Shown in pieces: positions 8,473 to 16,079 of a stretch of DNA of 64,000 nt (positions are counted from its first letter, which is position 1; each line of letters opens with the position of its first letter). Below the pieces are notes generated by a model. The model saw nothing but the letters and a program-made list of their open reading frames with translations, was not told the DNA's origin and did no database searches. The position numbers and the translations under genes were made by a program. The stretch is from Arthrobacter sp. NEB 688 (GTDB lineage Bacteria; Actinomycetota; Actinomycetes; Actinomycetales; Dermatophilaceae). Location: positions 1,240,001 to 1,304,000 of the forward strand of contig NZ_CP053707.1 in the NCBI RefSeq assembly GCF_013201035.1. The letters are read 5' to 3'.

Positions 8473-8850
8473 ATGCCTCCCCGACGCCGCACCGACCCCG
8501 AGCTCGGCCGGAGCGCCCTGCGCGCGTGGCACGCCGACCCCGACGGCACCGACCGCGCCACGCGCGGCACGGCCGTCCGGTACGCCCTCGAGGAGCTCGC
8601 GACCCGGGCCCCGGGCAACAGCGTCGAGGTCCGGGTGCCGCCCTACGGGGTCGTCCAGTGCGTCGAGGGCCCCCGGCACACGCGCGGCACCCCGCCGAAC
8701 GTCGTCGAGACCGACGCCGAGACGTGGCTGCGCCTGGTCCAGGGCGAGATCCCGTGGTCGCAGGCCCTCGCCGAGGGTGTGCTGCGCGTCAGCGGCACCC
8801 GCGCCGACCTCTCCGGGCTGCTGCCCCTGACCCGGGAGGCGCGCGCGTGA
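8473..8850 (+). CDS. Sterol carrier family protein
   Basis: 125 residues. The ATG at 8473 is supported by TAGCGT ending 7 nt upstream (leaderless geometry); no Shine-Dalgarno is seen. The sequence contains RTRGTAVRYALEEL-like and EVRVPPYGVVQCVEGPRHTRGTPPNVVETDAETWLRL-type segments, characteristic of the small SCP2-fold proteins found between purL and purF in mycobacteria (Rv0807 type). Its presence here marks the ancestral purL-purF neighbourhood, now interrupted by other genes. Lipid or hydrophobic-ligand binding is the family expectation; the ligand is unknown. It overlaps the next gene by 4 bp (GTGA). Confidence 0.8.
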   Translation: MPPRRRTDPELGRSALRAWHADPDGTDRATRGTAVRYALEELATRAPGNSVEVRVPPYGVVQCVEGPRHTRGTPPNVVETDAETWLRLVQGEIPWSQALAEGVLRVSGTRADLSGLLPLTREARA

Positions 8851-9704
8851 GCATCCGCCGGGGCGTCGTCCTCCTGACCGACGAGCCGTGGGCGGTCACC
8901 GCGCCGCGGTGGCGCGCCGTCGAGGAGATGGGCTTCGACCACGCCTGGACCTACGACCACCTCGTGTGGGGCGGGCTTCCCGACAGCCCGTGGTTCAGCG
9001 CGATGCCGACCCTCGCCGCGGCGGCCGGGGTCACCGGGCGCATCGGCCTGGGCACCTTCGTCTCCTCGCCGAACCAGAACCACCCCTACACGTACGCGCG
9101 CGACGTCATCACCCTCGACGACCTGACGGGTGGCCGGTTCCTCTGCGGCGTCGGCACCGGCGGCGACCTCGACGCCCGTCTGCTCGGCTCCGACCTCGCG
9201 CTGCGGCAGCGGGTCGACCGCTTCCACGAGTTCGTGCCGCTGCTCGACCGGCTCCTGCGCGAGGACCACGTCGACCACGACGGCGCCTGGTACACGACGC
9301 AGGACGCGCGCACCCTCCCGGGGCCGGTGCGCCACCGGGTGCCGCTGCTCGTCGCCGCCAACGGCCCGCGCTCGGTCCGGCTGGCGGCCGAGCACGCCGA
9401 CGGCTGGGTCACCTACGGCGGCAAGGGCGACACGCTCGACGCCTGGTTCGACCACGTCCGCGAGCTCGTCAGCCGTTTCGACGACGCGGTCGCGGCCTCG
9501 GGGCGCGGTCCCCTCGACCGCTACCTCTCGCTCGACTCCTCGCCGCGGTTCTCGCTGGAGTCCGCCGGCCTGCACGCCGAGATGACCGGCCGCGCCGCCG
9601 AGCTCGGCTTCACCGACGTCGTGAGCCACTGGCCGCGGGCGGAGGGCCCCTACGCGGGCGACCCCGCCGTCCTCGAGGAGGTGGCGGGGTCGCTCGGGCG
9701 CTGA
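8847..9704 (+). CDS. LLM-class flavin/F420-dependent oxidoreductase
   Basis: 285 residues from the GTG that overlaps the sterol-carrier stop. It has a luciferase-like TIM barrel: WRAVEEMGFDHAWTYDHLVWGG at about 17-38, TGRIGLGTFVSSPNQNHP (about 66-83), LDDLTGGRFLCGVGTGGD (about 92-109) and PLLVAANGPRSVRLAAEHADGW (about 167-188). These blocks are typical of F420-dependent N5,N10-methylene-H4MPT reductase-like proteins, which use F420H2 or FMN. Substrate unknown. It probably shares a transcript with the sterol-carrier gene. The next gene is convergent with it, 20 bp away. Confidence 0.85.
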   Translation: MSIRRGVVLLTDEPWAVTAPRWRAVEEMGFDHAWTYDHLVWGGLPDSPWFSAMPTLAAAAGVTGRIGLGTFVSSPNQNHPYTYARDVITLDDLTGGRFLCGVGTGGDLDARLLGSDLALRQRVDRFHEFVPLLDRLLREDHVDHDGAWYTTQDARTLPGPVRHRVPLLVAANGPRSVRLAAEHADGWVTYGGKGDTLDAWFDHVRELVSRFDDAVAASGRGPLDRYLSLDSSPRFSLESAGLHAEMTGRAAELGFTDVVSHWPRAEGPYAGDPAVLEEVAGSLGR

Positions 9705-9723
9705 CGCGCGGTGCTCGGGTCCG

Positions 9724-10506
9724 TCAGGCGACGGCCATGACGAGGATCGGCGTCGTCGTCGGGGCGGTCGAGCCGCCGGCCGGCTCCACGGTGACGCCGA
9801 CCGCTGCCGCGCCGTCGATCTGCCCGTCGAGCACGGCCTGGCCGCGGCCGTCGGCCGGCGTGAGGAAGCCGGCGGACCGGGCGATCTCGTCGGAGCCGAC
9901 GTACCAGAGCTGGTAGACCTTGCCGTCCGGCGCCGGGGGCATCCCGGTGACGGTGATCGCCGACTGGTCCATCTGCCGGCTGTAGGCGAGGGTCGCGGTC
10001 GTCGCCCCCTTGTGGCTGGTCACCGTGGCGGCGTCCTGGGCGCGCTCGACCTGCTGGATCGCGGTGAGCGCCGGCTGGTCGCCCGACCACGGGCTCCACG
10101 CGACGCCACCCACCGCGACGACCGCGGCGGCGGCGGCCGCGACGAGCCAGGTGCTCGTGCGACGGAGGAGCGGGATGACGCGGGCGCCGGTCCCGGTGGC
10201 GGCGGCCTCGCCGACCGTCGGCACGCCGGGGGTGACGACGACGGGCTCGTCGTCGGCGCGCAGCTCGGTGACGAGCGGGGGCAGCGGCCGCACGCGGGCG
10301 ATGCCGGCGAGGACGGCCGAGCGCAGCTCGGCGGACGGGGTGGCCTCGGTGAGGGCGCCGAGGGAGTGCGCGGCGTCGGTCAGCTCGCCGACCTCCGCGC
10401 GGCAGGAGGCGCAGGCGGACAGGTGCCGCTCGAAGGCGGACCGCTCGTCCTGGTCGAGTGCGTCGACCGCGTAGGCGCCGCTCAGGTGGTGCAGATCGGG
10501 GCTCAT
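9724..10506 (-). CDS. rskA: Anti-sigma factor RskA (anti-SigK)
   Basis: 260 residues; the ATG overlaps the sigK stop. The N-terminal cytoplasmic anti-sigma domain has the zinc-type motif HLSACASC (H-x3-C-x2-C) near residue 35. One membrane segment follows (TWLVAAAAAAVVAVGGVAW, about 140-158). The extracytoplasmic RskA domain contains MPPAPDGKVYQLWYV and ends in PILVMAVA. In mycobacteria RskA sequesters SigK at the membrane and is inactivated by regulated proteolysis. The fasciclin-sigK-rskA order implies autoregulation of the module. The cleavage signal cannot be read from sequence. Confidence 0.93.
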   Translation of the reverse strand: MSPDLHHLSGAYAVDALDQDERSAFERHLSACASCRAEVGELTDAAHSLGALTEATPSAELRSAVLAGIARVRPLPPLVTELRADDEPVVVTPGVPTVGEAAATGTGARVIPLLRRTSTWLVAAAAAAVVAVGGVAWSPWSGDQPALTAIQQVERAQDAATVTSHKGATTATLAYSRQMDQSAITVTGMPPAPDGKVYQLWYVGSDEIARSAGFLTPADGRGQAVLDGQIDGAAAVGVTVEPAGGSTAPTTTPILVMAVA

Positions 10507-11117
10507 GCCGGTACTCCCAACGTGTCCCGGAGGCGGATGAGGCCGTCCCGGATCCTGGTCTTCGCTGTGCCGAGGGGCACGCCGAGCAGCTTCGCGACCT
10601 CGGTGTGCGTGTACCCCCCGAGGTAGGCGAGCTCCACGGCACTGCGCTGCGCCTCGGTGAGGGTGGCGAGGGCCCGGCGCACGCGCTGGCCCTCGAGGGA
10701 GGTCTGGGCGGCCTCCGCGGTCTGGTCGAACTCCACCTCGCGGGTCGCGACGGAGTGGGCGTCGTCGCGACGGCGAGAGGCCTCGCTGGAGCGGACCCGG
10801 TCGACCGCCGCGCGGTGGGCGATGGTCATCAGCCACGAGAGGGCGCTGCCCTTCGTGGCGTCGAACCGGGAGCTCGTGCGCCACACGTCGAGGTACACCT
10901 CCTGGGTGACCTCCTCGCTCATCGCGTGGTCCCGGACGATGCGCAGCACCAGCCCGAAGACGCGCCGTGAGGTCGCGTCGTACAGGGCGGCGAACGCCTC
11001 CTCGTCGCCACGCGCCGACCGGCGGAGGAGCTCCGCCAGGTCGGACGCGGTGGCAGCCGCCCCCCCGGGCTCAGTGGTGGGCTGTCCCGAGGAGGCGGCT
11101 GTCATGTCGACCATCAT
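10503..11117 (-). CDS. sigK: ECF RNA polymerase sigma factor SigK
   Basis: 204 residues if started at ATG 11117; ATG 11105 (MTAASS) is an alternative, and neither has a clear ribosome-binding site. Region 2 is seen in FAALYDATSRRVFGLVLRIV and EEVTQEVYLDVWR. Region 4 is LTEAQRSAVELAYLGGYTHTEVAKLLGVPLGTAKTRIRDGLIRLR-like, with the expected helix-turn-helix. Sequence and the adjacent rskA place it in the SigK (ECF19) group. It lies 10 bp behind the FAS1 lipoprotein gene and is probably co-transcribed with it from the SigK-type promoter at 11821-11847. That would make a positive feedback loop held in check by RskA. Confidence 0.93.
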   Translation of the reverse strand: MMVDMTAASSGQPTTEPGGAAATASDLAELLRRSARGDEEAFAALYDATSRRVFGLVLRIVRDHAMSEEVTQEVYLDVWRTSSRFDATKGSALSWLMTIAHRAAVDRVRSSEASRRRDDAHSVATREVEFDQTAEAAQTSLEGQRVRRALATLTEAQRSAVELAYLGGYTHTEVAKLLGVPLGTAKTRIRDGLIRLRDTLGVPA

Positions 11118-11118
11118 C

Positions 11119-11132
11119 GCTGATGCATCAGC
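11119..11132. other. Perfect 14-bp palindrome at the FAS1/sigK junction
   Basis: GCTGATGCATCAGC spans the stop codon of the FAS1 gene and ends 2 bp before the first possible sigK ATG. It could be a binding site or, in RNA, a small hairpin that influences sigK translation. Function is inferred only from position. Confidence 0.5.
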
Positions 11133-11775
11133 TCTCGGGGACGAGAACCTTGTCGATGATGTAGACCGTGGCGTTCGCGGTCTGGACGTTGCCGCAGACG
11201 ATCTTGGCGTCGCCCGGGGTCACGGTGAAGTCCTCGCCGGAGCCCTCGACGGTGATCGACTTGCCCGAGAGGGTCTTGTGCTCACCGGCGACCTGGTCCG
11301 GGGAGAGCCGGCCCTCGACGACGTGGTTCGTGAGAACCGTGGTGAGCAGGCCCTTCGGGTCCTTCATGGCCGCGTCGAGCGTGGCCTTCGGGAGCGCCTC
11401 GAAGGCGTCGTTGGTCGGGGCGAAGACGGTGATGTCCTTGGCGCTGTTCAGCGTGTCGCCGAGGCCGGCCTCGCCGACCGCGGTGACGAGGGTGGACAGG
11501 ACCGGGTTGTTGCTGGCCGCGGTGGCGACCGGGTCCTGCGCCATGCCGTCGAACGAGCCGGCGCCGTCGGCCGGGACGGCCGAGCAGGCGGAGCCGAACG
11601 GGGCGCTCGCCGTGGTGGCGGAGTCCGAGGGGCTGGCCGAGGGGGCCGCGGAGGTGGCGGCGGCGGACGAGCTGGTGCCCGAGCCGCTCGTGGCGGTGTC
11701 GTCCGAGCCACAGGCCGCGAGGCTCAGGGGGAGGGCGAGAGCCAGGGCGGCGACGGTGAGGCGGGTCTTGCGCAT
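11128..11775 (-). CDS. FAS1 (fasciclin) domain lipoprotein, MPT70/MPT83-like
   Basis: 215 residues; ATG 11775 follows AAGGAGAC. A lipoprotein signal peptide ends in LSLAAC (lipobox). A Ser/Ala/Thr-rich linker and one FAS1 domain (about residues 75-213) follow, with the H1 and H2 boxes ITVFAPTNDAFEALP and ATVYIIDKVLVP. Such proteins are secreted or membrane-anchored and mediate adhesion. The closest well-known relatives are the mycobacterial MPT70/MPT83 antigens, which are SigK-controlled. The gene is first in a unit with sigK and rskA. A SigK-type promoter lies about 46 bp upstream of the start. Confidence 0.93.
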   Translation of the reverse strand: MRKTRLTVAALALALPLSLAACGSDDTATSGSGTSSSAAATSAAPSASPSDSATTASAPFGSACSAVPADGAGSFDGMAQDPVATAASNNPVLSTLVTAVGEAGLGDTLNSAKDITVFAPTNDAFEALPKATLDAAMKDPKGLLTTVLTNHVVEGRLSPDQVAGEHKTLSGKSITVEGSGEDFTVTPGDAKIVCGNVQTANATVYIIDKVLVPES

Positions 11776-11820
11776 GGGGGTGTCTCCTTGCGGTGTGTCG
11801 TTGTCCTGCGTACACATCTG

Positions 11821-11847
11821 GTTCGGAGCTGCTCGGTGACCGGATGG
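11821..11847 (-). promoter_or_regulatory. SigK-type promoter of the FAS1-sigK-rskA operon
   Basis: On the minus strand CCATCC (11847-11842), a 15-nt spacer and CCGAAC (11826-11821). This resembles the mycobacterial SigK consensus as I recall it (CCATCC, about 16-17 nt, CCGAAT). The predicted start of transcription is near 11813, giving a leader of about 40 nt with the AAGGAGAC ribosome-binding site. Confidence 0.7.
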
Positions 11848-11849
11848 GT

Positions 11850-12108
11850 TGCCGGGCAACTTTTTTCGAAGTTCCTCAGATCGGGTGTCGCGCCGGCCCC
11901 CGACCACCACTTCTCACCCGCCCGAAACCCCGACTTCTCGGGGTCGCCCCGAGATGTGGACGAGACAGGACCTCGGAAGCCCTGTCTCGGAGCCGAACCC
12001 GTGTCCCGGGTCTCGGGTCTCGTGGCCGCCGGACGGCTCGGGCCCCGAGCACCGACCGGCGGGGCACGTCGCCCGGCTGCGGGGCGCTGCGCGCCGGCAG
12101 ACACGCGA
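11850..12108. other. Gene-free stretch between the FAS1 promoter and the sulfite-oxidase-like gene
   Basis: No credible gene on either strand. It holds two short perfect hairpins: TCTCGGGG/CCCCGAGA at 11936-11954 with a 3-nt loop, and GAGACAGG/CCTGTCTC at 11962-11988. A run of six T at 11871-11876 lies upstream of the FAS1 promoter. The hairpins may help separate the two SigK-type transcription units; no other signal is seen. Confidence 0.5.
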
Positions 12109-12140
12109 CGGCGGTCGGCCCCGTGAGGGACCGACCGCCG
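12109..12140 (-). terminator. Hairpin terminator of the sulfite-oxidase-like gene
   Basis: A perfect 10-bp stem (CGGCGGTCGG / CCGACCGCCG) with a 12-nt loop, about 60 bp beyond the stop at 12201. There is no U-tract, as is common in actinobacteria. Confidence 0.6.
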
Positions 12141-12200
12141 TACGTGTCGTGGATCAGTCTGTCGGACGACCCGATGCGCTGTCGGGTGCCGAGGGCGTCG

Positions 12201-13787
12201 TCACTCGATGGTGACGATCACCGAGTGCCAGCCGGTGGCGCCCTTCGGGAACGGTGTCTGCCGCTTGTCGGTCTGCACCTCGCCGGTCTCGTCGGTCGCG
12301 CGCACCTCGAGGGTGTGCCGGCCGGCGGGGGCGTCCCACTCCCAGTACCACTGGCGCCAGTAGTCGATACCGGCGTCGTTGCCCAGCTTCGCCTCGGCCC
12401 AGTCCCCGCCGTCGACGCGGACCTCGACCTTCTCGATGCCACGCTGCTGCGCCCAGGCGACGCCGCCGACGACGACCTTCCCGGCCTTGGTCGTGGAGAG
12501 CGGCTTCGGGGTGTCGATGCGGCTCTCGGTGTAGATGGGCGCGTCCGTGGCCCAGTCCTTGCCGGTCCAGTACGCCGTCTTCTGCGCGTACGTGGTCGCG
12601 GTGAGCTTGGTCAGCCACTTCGTCGCGCCGACGAAGCCGTAGAGACCGGGCGTCACGAGGCGCGCGGGGAAGCCGTGCACCGGGGGCAGCGGCTGGCCGT
12701 TCATCCCGACGGCGACGAGGGCGTCGCGGTCGTCCATCAGGGCCTGGAGCGGCGTCGAGATGGTCATGCCCTCGGTCGACTCGCTGAAGATCTGGTCGAC
12801 GCCCTGCTGCACGCCGGCCCGCTCGAGCAGGTCGCGGACGCGGACGCCGAGCCAGCGCGCCGAGCCGACGTAGGGGCCGCCGACCTCGTTCGAGACACAG
12901 GTCAGGGTGACGTCCTTCTCGATCATCGGGAGCTTGAGCAGCTCCTCGAAGGTCAGCGAGAACGGGTTGTCGACCATCCCGTCGACGGTGAGCTTCCACC
13001 CGTCGACGCTGACCCGGGGGATGACGAGGGCGGTGTCGATCCGGTAGAAGGCGTCGTTCGGCGTGCGAAAGGAGGACACCCCGCGGACCATCTCCTCGAG
13101 GCCCTGGGGGAGGGGCTCCAGCGTCGTCGCCGGGGTCGGGAGGACGATGTCGCCGGTCGAGGTGGTGCTGCGGGCGAGGGCCTGGCCGACGCCGCCACCG
13201 GTCGCCGCGACGGCGCCGAGGCCGGCGGCCGCGACGAGCACCGTGCGTCGGCCGCTCGTGCCGTCGCCGTGGGCGGTGCGGTCGGGTCCGGCGCCCGAGG
13301 CGGGGTCGGCCGCGTCGGCGCCCCACCGGTCGAGCACGCCGAGGAACCATCCGGCCGCGAGCACACCGACGACGGCGGTCGCGAAGCCCGGGAGGAGCGA
13401 GGCGCCGGAGGCCGTCGGGCGGGTCGCCGCGGCGGCCAGCGCGAGGACCGCGAGGACGCCGACGACCGCGAGGCCGACGGTGCGGCGGGTGCGGGCGACG
13501 GCCCCGGCGAGCGCGGCGAGGAGCAGCGTGACGATCGTGACCGACCCGACGAGGATCGGCTTGTCGGCGGTGCCGAACGTCGAGACCGCCCACTCCTTGA
13601 CGGGGGTGGGCGTGGCATCGATGACGGTGGAGCCGACGGCGAGCACGGGGGAGGACTCGGGGGCCACGAAGCCGGCGACGAGGTGGCCGACGCCCGCCCC
13701 GGCGGCCGTCGCGAGCAGCGTGCCCAGGGCGTACCAGCCGCGGGCGGGCCGCTGCCGGGCTGCGGTCTGGGGGGAGGTGGTGGTCAT
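12201..13787 (-). CDS. Membrane-anchored molybdopterin oxidoreductase, sulfite-oxidase fold
   Basis: 528 residues from ATG 13787. Four membrane segments fill the first 150 residues (for example ALGTLLATAAGAGVGHLVAG and ILVGSVTIVTLLLAALAGAV). A twin-arginine-like RRTVLVAAAGLGAVAATGG at about 180-200 precedes an extracytoplasmic sulfite-oxidase domain. The molybdenum-ligating Cys is in TLTCVSNEVGG; PPVHGFPARLVTPGLYG and a C-terminal Mo-co dimerisation domain ending VIVTIE are also present. The substrate is unknown; related enzymes act on sulfite or oxidised methionine residues. A SigK-type promoter ends 7 nt before the ATG, so it is likely a SigK target with leaderless mRNA. Confidence 0.9.
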   Translation of the reverse strand: MTTTSPQTAARQRPARGWYALGTLLATAAGAGVGHLVAGFVAPESSPVLAVGSTVIDATPTPVKEWAVSTFGTADKPILVGSVTIVTLLLAALAGAVARTRRTVGLAVVGVLAVLALAAAATRPTASGASLLPGFATAVVGVLAAGWFLGVLDRWGADAADPASGAGPDRTAHGDGTSGRRTVLVAAAGLGAVAATGGGVGQALARSTTSTGDIVLPTPATTLEPLPQGLEEMVRGVSSFRTPNDAFYRIDTALVIPRVSVDGWKLTVDGMVDNPFSLTFEELLKLPMIEKDVTLTCVSNEVGGPYVGSARWLGVRVRDLLERAGVQQGVDQIFSESTEGMTISTPLQALMDDRDALVAVGMNGQPLPPVHGFPARLVTPGLYGFVGATKWLTKLTATTYAQKTAYWTGKDWATDAPIYTESRIDTPKPLSTTKAGKVVVGGVAWAQQRGIEKVEVRVDGGDWAEAKLGNDAGIDYWRQWYWEWDAPAGRHTLEVRATDETGEVQTDKRQTPFPKGATGWHSVIVTIE

Positions 13788-13794
13788 GTCAGTC

Positions 13795-13822
13795 CTTCGG
13801 AGCGGGCGGGGCCGGTGGATGG
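13795..13822 (-). promoter_or_regulatory. SigK-type promoter of the sulfite-oxidase-like gene
   Basis: On the minus strand CCATCC (13822-13817), a 16-nt spacer and CCGAAG (13800-13795). The -10 ends 7 nt before the ATG at 13787, so the transcript would begin at or next to the start codon. It shares both hexamers with the FAS1-sigK promoter except for the last base of the -10. Confidence 0.7.
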
Positions 13823-13961
13823 CGGCGGGGGTGCCCTCCCATCCTCGCCCCGCAGGCGGGCCCCGAGCGGCGCCCGCGCGCCCGCGCCCCGGCCGGCGTG
13901 GCGGGTCGGCCAACCCTCGACGGCGGCGGCCGTGGATGCGGCCGCCACCCGCCGCGTCACC

Positions 13962-13967
13962 TACCGT
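13962..13967 (+). promoter_or_regulatory. -10 box of the small membrane protein gene
   Basis: TACCGT ends 7 nt before the GTG at 13975. The intervening GGGAGGC also resembles a ribosome-binding site, so leaderless or leadered initiation are both possible. Confidence 0.5.
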
Positions 13968-13974
13968 GGGAGGC

Positions 13975-14217
13975 GTGAAGACCGCACGCCCTCCCCGCTT
14001 CCTGCCGTTCATCATCACCGGCGCGGTCCTCGGGTTCGTGGTCGGCGCCGCGATCGCCGACTTCGGCTGGCTGGAGGACACCGACTCGGCGCTGGCCCAG
14101 CAGCAGTACTCGGCCACGACGGCCGTCGGTTACCTCGGCGTCCTCGGGGCCTGCCTCTTCGCGCTCGCCGCCGCGCTGCTCGCGCTGGCCCTCGAGCGCT
14201 TCTCGCGCCGGGGCTGA
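13975..14217 (+). CDS. Small two-helix membrane protein, unknown
   Basis: 80 residues from GTG 13975. Two hydrophobic helices are seen: FLPFIITGAVLGFVVGAAIA (about 9-28) and VGYLGVLGACLFALAAALLAL (about 52-72), joined by an acidic and Gln-rich loop. The tail is basic (RFSRRG), placing the C terminus in the cytoplasm. No enzymatic motif. It lies directly upstream of purF on the same strand with about 90 bp between, but a functional link to purine synthesis is not shown. Divergent from the sulfite-oxidase-like gene. Confidence 0.75.
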   Translation: MKTARPPRFLPFIITGAVLGFVVGAAIADFGWLEDTDSALAQQQYSATTAVGYLGVLGACLFALAAALLALALERFSRRG

Positions 14218-14306
14218 GCCCTCCGGTCGGCTCCCGGGCCGCGTCCGCCGCGTCCGGCCGCCGGACTCCCCCGGGGCCCGGCCGCCCGCGTGAGAGGATG
14301 GAGCAC

Positions 14307-15923
14307 GTGCCACGCGGAGACGGACGCCTCAGCCACGACCTCCTTCCCGGTGAGAAGGGACCCCAGGACGCGTGCGGCGTGTTCGGGGTCTGGGCGCCGG
14401 GGGAAGAGGTCGCCAAGCTCGCCTACTACGGCCTGTACGCGCTGCAGCACCGCGGCCAGGAGTCCGCGGGCATCGCGACCTCCGACGGCACGCGCCTGCT
14501 CGTCTACAAGGACATGGGCCTGGTCTCGCAGGTCTTCGACGAGCGCTCTCTCGGGGCGCTGCGCGGCCACCTCGCGGTCGGCCACTGCCGCTACTCGACG
14601 ACCGGCGGCTCGACTTGGGAGAACGCCCAGCCGACCCTCGACGGCCACGCCGGCGGCACGGTCGCGCTCGCGCACAACGGCAACCTCATCAACTCGGCCG
14701 AGCTGCGCGACGTCGTCGCCGGCCACCGGGTCGACGGCCAGCGCGGCGAGCTCGCCCGCGGCAACACCACCGACACCGCGCTCGTCACGGCGCTGCTGAC
14801 CTCCGACCCCGACCGCACCGTCGAGGCCGCCGCCCTCGAGGTGCTGCCGATGCTGCGCGGCGCCTTCTGCCTCGTCTTCATGGACGAGCACACGCTCTAC
14901 GCCGCCCGCGACCCGCAGGGCATCCGGCCGCTCGTCATCGGCCGCCTCGAGCGCGGCTGGGTCGTGGCGTCCGAGACCGCGGCGCTCGACATCGTCGGCG
15001 CCTCGTTCGTCCGCGAGGTCGAGCCCGGTGAGCTCATCGCCGTCGACGAGGACGGGCTGCGCTCGCAGCGCTTCGCGGAGGCCGAGCCCAAGGGCTGCGT
15101 GTTCGAGTACGTCTACCTCGCCCGCCCGGACACGACCATCAACGGCCGCGGCGTCCACGAGTCGCGGGTGCAGATGGGTCGGCAGCTGGCGCGCGAGCAC
15201 CCGGTCGAGGCCGACCTCGTCATGCCGACGCCGGAATCGGGGACGCCGGCCGCCATCGGCTACGCGCAGGAGTCGGGCATCCCCTACGGCCAGGGCCTGG
15301 TCAAGAACTCCTACGTCGGGCGGACGTTCATCGCGCCGTCGCAGACCATCCGGCAGCTCGGCATCCGGCTCAAGCTCAACCCGCTGCGCGACGTCATCCG
15401 CGGCAAGCGGCTCGTCGTCGTCGACGACTCGATCGTCCGCGGCAACACGCAGCGGGCGCTCGTCCGGATGCTGCGCGAGGCCGGGGCCGCCGAGGTGCAC
15501 GTGCGCATCTCGTCGCCGCCGGTGCGCTGGCCGTGCTTCTACGGCATCGACTTCGCGACCCGTGCCGAGCTCATCGCGACCGGGCTCGGGGTCGAGGAGG
15601 TGCGCAACTCGATCGGCGCCGACAGCCTCGGGTACATCTCGGAGGACGGGATGATCGGGGCGACCGAGCAGCCGCGCGGGCGCCTGTGCACCGCGTGCTT
15701 CTCGGGGCAGTACCCCGTGACGCTGCCCGAGGACGGCCGGCTCGGCAAGGGGGTGCTCGAGCTCGAGCTGCCCCTCGGTGACGACGCCGCGCCGGCGCAG
15801 CGACCGCTCGGCGAGCGGCACCCGCAGCGCCACGCGCCGGTGCTCGACGTGCCGGTGCTCGACGTCGACGGGGTGCAGACCTCGGCGGCCGGTGGCGCCT
15901 CCGAGGCCGTCCTGCGCCCCTGA
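14307..15923 (+). CDS. purF: Amidophosphoribosyltransferase PurF
   Basis: 538 residues. Catalyses the first committed step of purine synthesis: PRPP plus glutamine to phosphoribosylamine. GTG 14307 is preferred to ATG 14298 because AGAGGA is then at proper spacing and the product begins PRGDGRLSHDLLPGEKGPQ, like actinobacterial homologues. A propeptide precedes the Ntn nucleophile Cys23 in DACGVFG. The glutaminase domain contains GHCRYSTTG and AHNGNL; the PRTase domain has the PRPP loop VVVDDSIVRGNT. The C-terminal Cys pair region (LCTACFSG) is the kind that binds an Fe-S cluster in B. subtilis-type enzymes. Tail residues after about 470 are variable. Palindromic repeats just downstream may act as the terminator. 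Confidence 0.97.
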   Translation: MPRGDGRLSHDLLPGEKGPQDACGVFGVWAPGEEVAKLAYYGLYALQHRGQESAGIATSDGTRLLVYKDMGLVSQVFDERSLGALRGHLAVGHCRYSTTGGSTWENAQPTLDGHAGGTVALAHNGNLINSAELRDVVAGHRVDGQRGELARGNTTDTALVTALLTSDPDRTVEAAALEVLPMLRGAFCLVFMDEHTLYAARDPQGIRPLVIGRLERGWVVASETAALDIVGASFVREVEPGELIAVDEDGLRSQRFAEAEPKGCVFEYVYLARPDTTINGRGVHESRVQMGRQLAREHPVEADLVMPTPESGTPAAIGYAQESGIPYGQGLVKNSYVGRTFIAPSQTIRQLGIRLKLNPLRDVIRGKRLVVVDDSIVRGNTQRALVRMLREAGAAEVHVRISSPPVRWPCFYGIDFATRAELIATGLGVEEVRNSIGADSLGYISEDGMIGATEQPRGRLCTACFSGQYPVTLPEDGRLGKGVLELELPLGDDAAPAQRPLGERHPQRHAPVLDVPVLDVDGVQTSAAGGASEAVLRP

Positions 15924-15947
15924 CTCCACCGGTCGAGGGTGCGGCAG

Positions 15948-15992
15948 GTCGAGGTGAAACGAGACCGCCAGAGGGTCTTCTTTCACCTCGAC
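15948..15992 (+). repeat. 45-nt palindromic element, copy A
   Basis: Outer arms GTCGAGGTGAAA and TTTCACCTCGAC with an inner, partly paired core (GACC...GGTC). The loop motif ACCGCCAGAGGGTC sets its orientation (forward). It lies 24 bp after purF and could serve as a bidirectional terminator between purF and the convergent gene. Confidence 0.85.
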
Positions 15993-16011
15993 CCCGGCGG
16001 GGCTTCCCCGC

Positions 16012-16056
16012 GTCGAGGTGAAACCCGACCGCGAGAAGGTCTTGTTTCACCTCGAC
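16012..16056 (+). repeat. 45-nt palindromic element, copy B
   Basis: GTCGAGGTGAAAC and GTTTCACCTCGAC form a 13-bp stem around core ACCGCGAGAAGGTC, in the same orientation as copy A, 19 bp after it. It lies just outside the 3' end of the endonuclease-fold gene. Confidence 0.85.
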
Positions 16057-16079
16057 CCGGATGAGGGCCGCGGTCGTGG

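Noticed and set aside
5413-8679. 1,088-codon open frame antisense to the molybdo-enzyme operon
   Set aside because: GC-driven absence of stops; no domain signal, and it crosses several well-supported genes on the other strand.
8847-9704. Bacterial luciferase
   Set aside because: Only the general LLM fold is present; no lux genes or partner subunit.
11793-14306. Long in-frame extension upstream of purF
   Set aside because: It would run through the sulfite-oxidase-like gene on the opposite strand; the PurF N terminus PRGDGRLSHDLL fixes the start at 14307.
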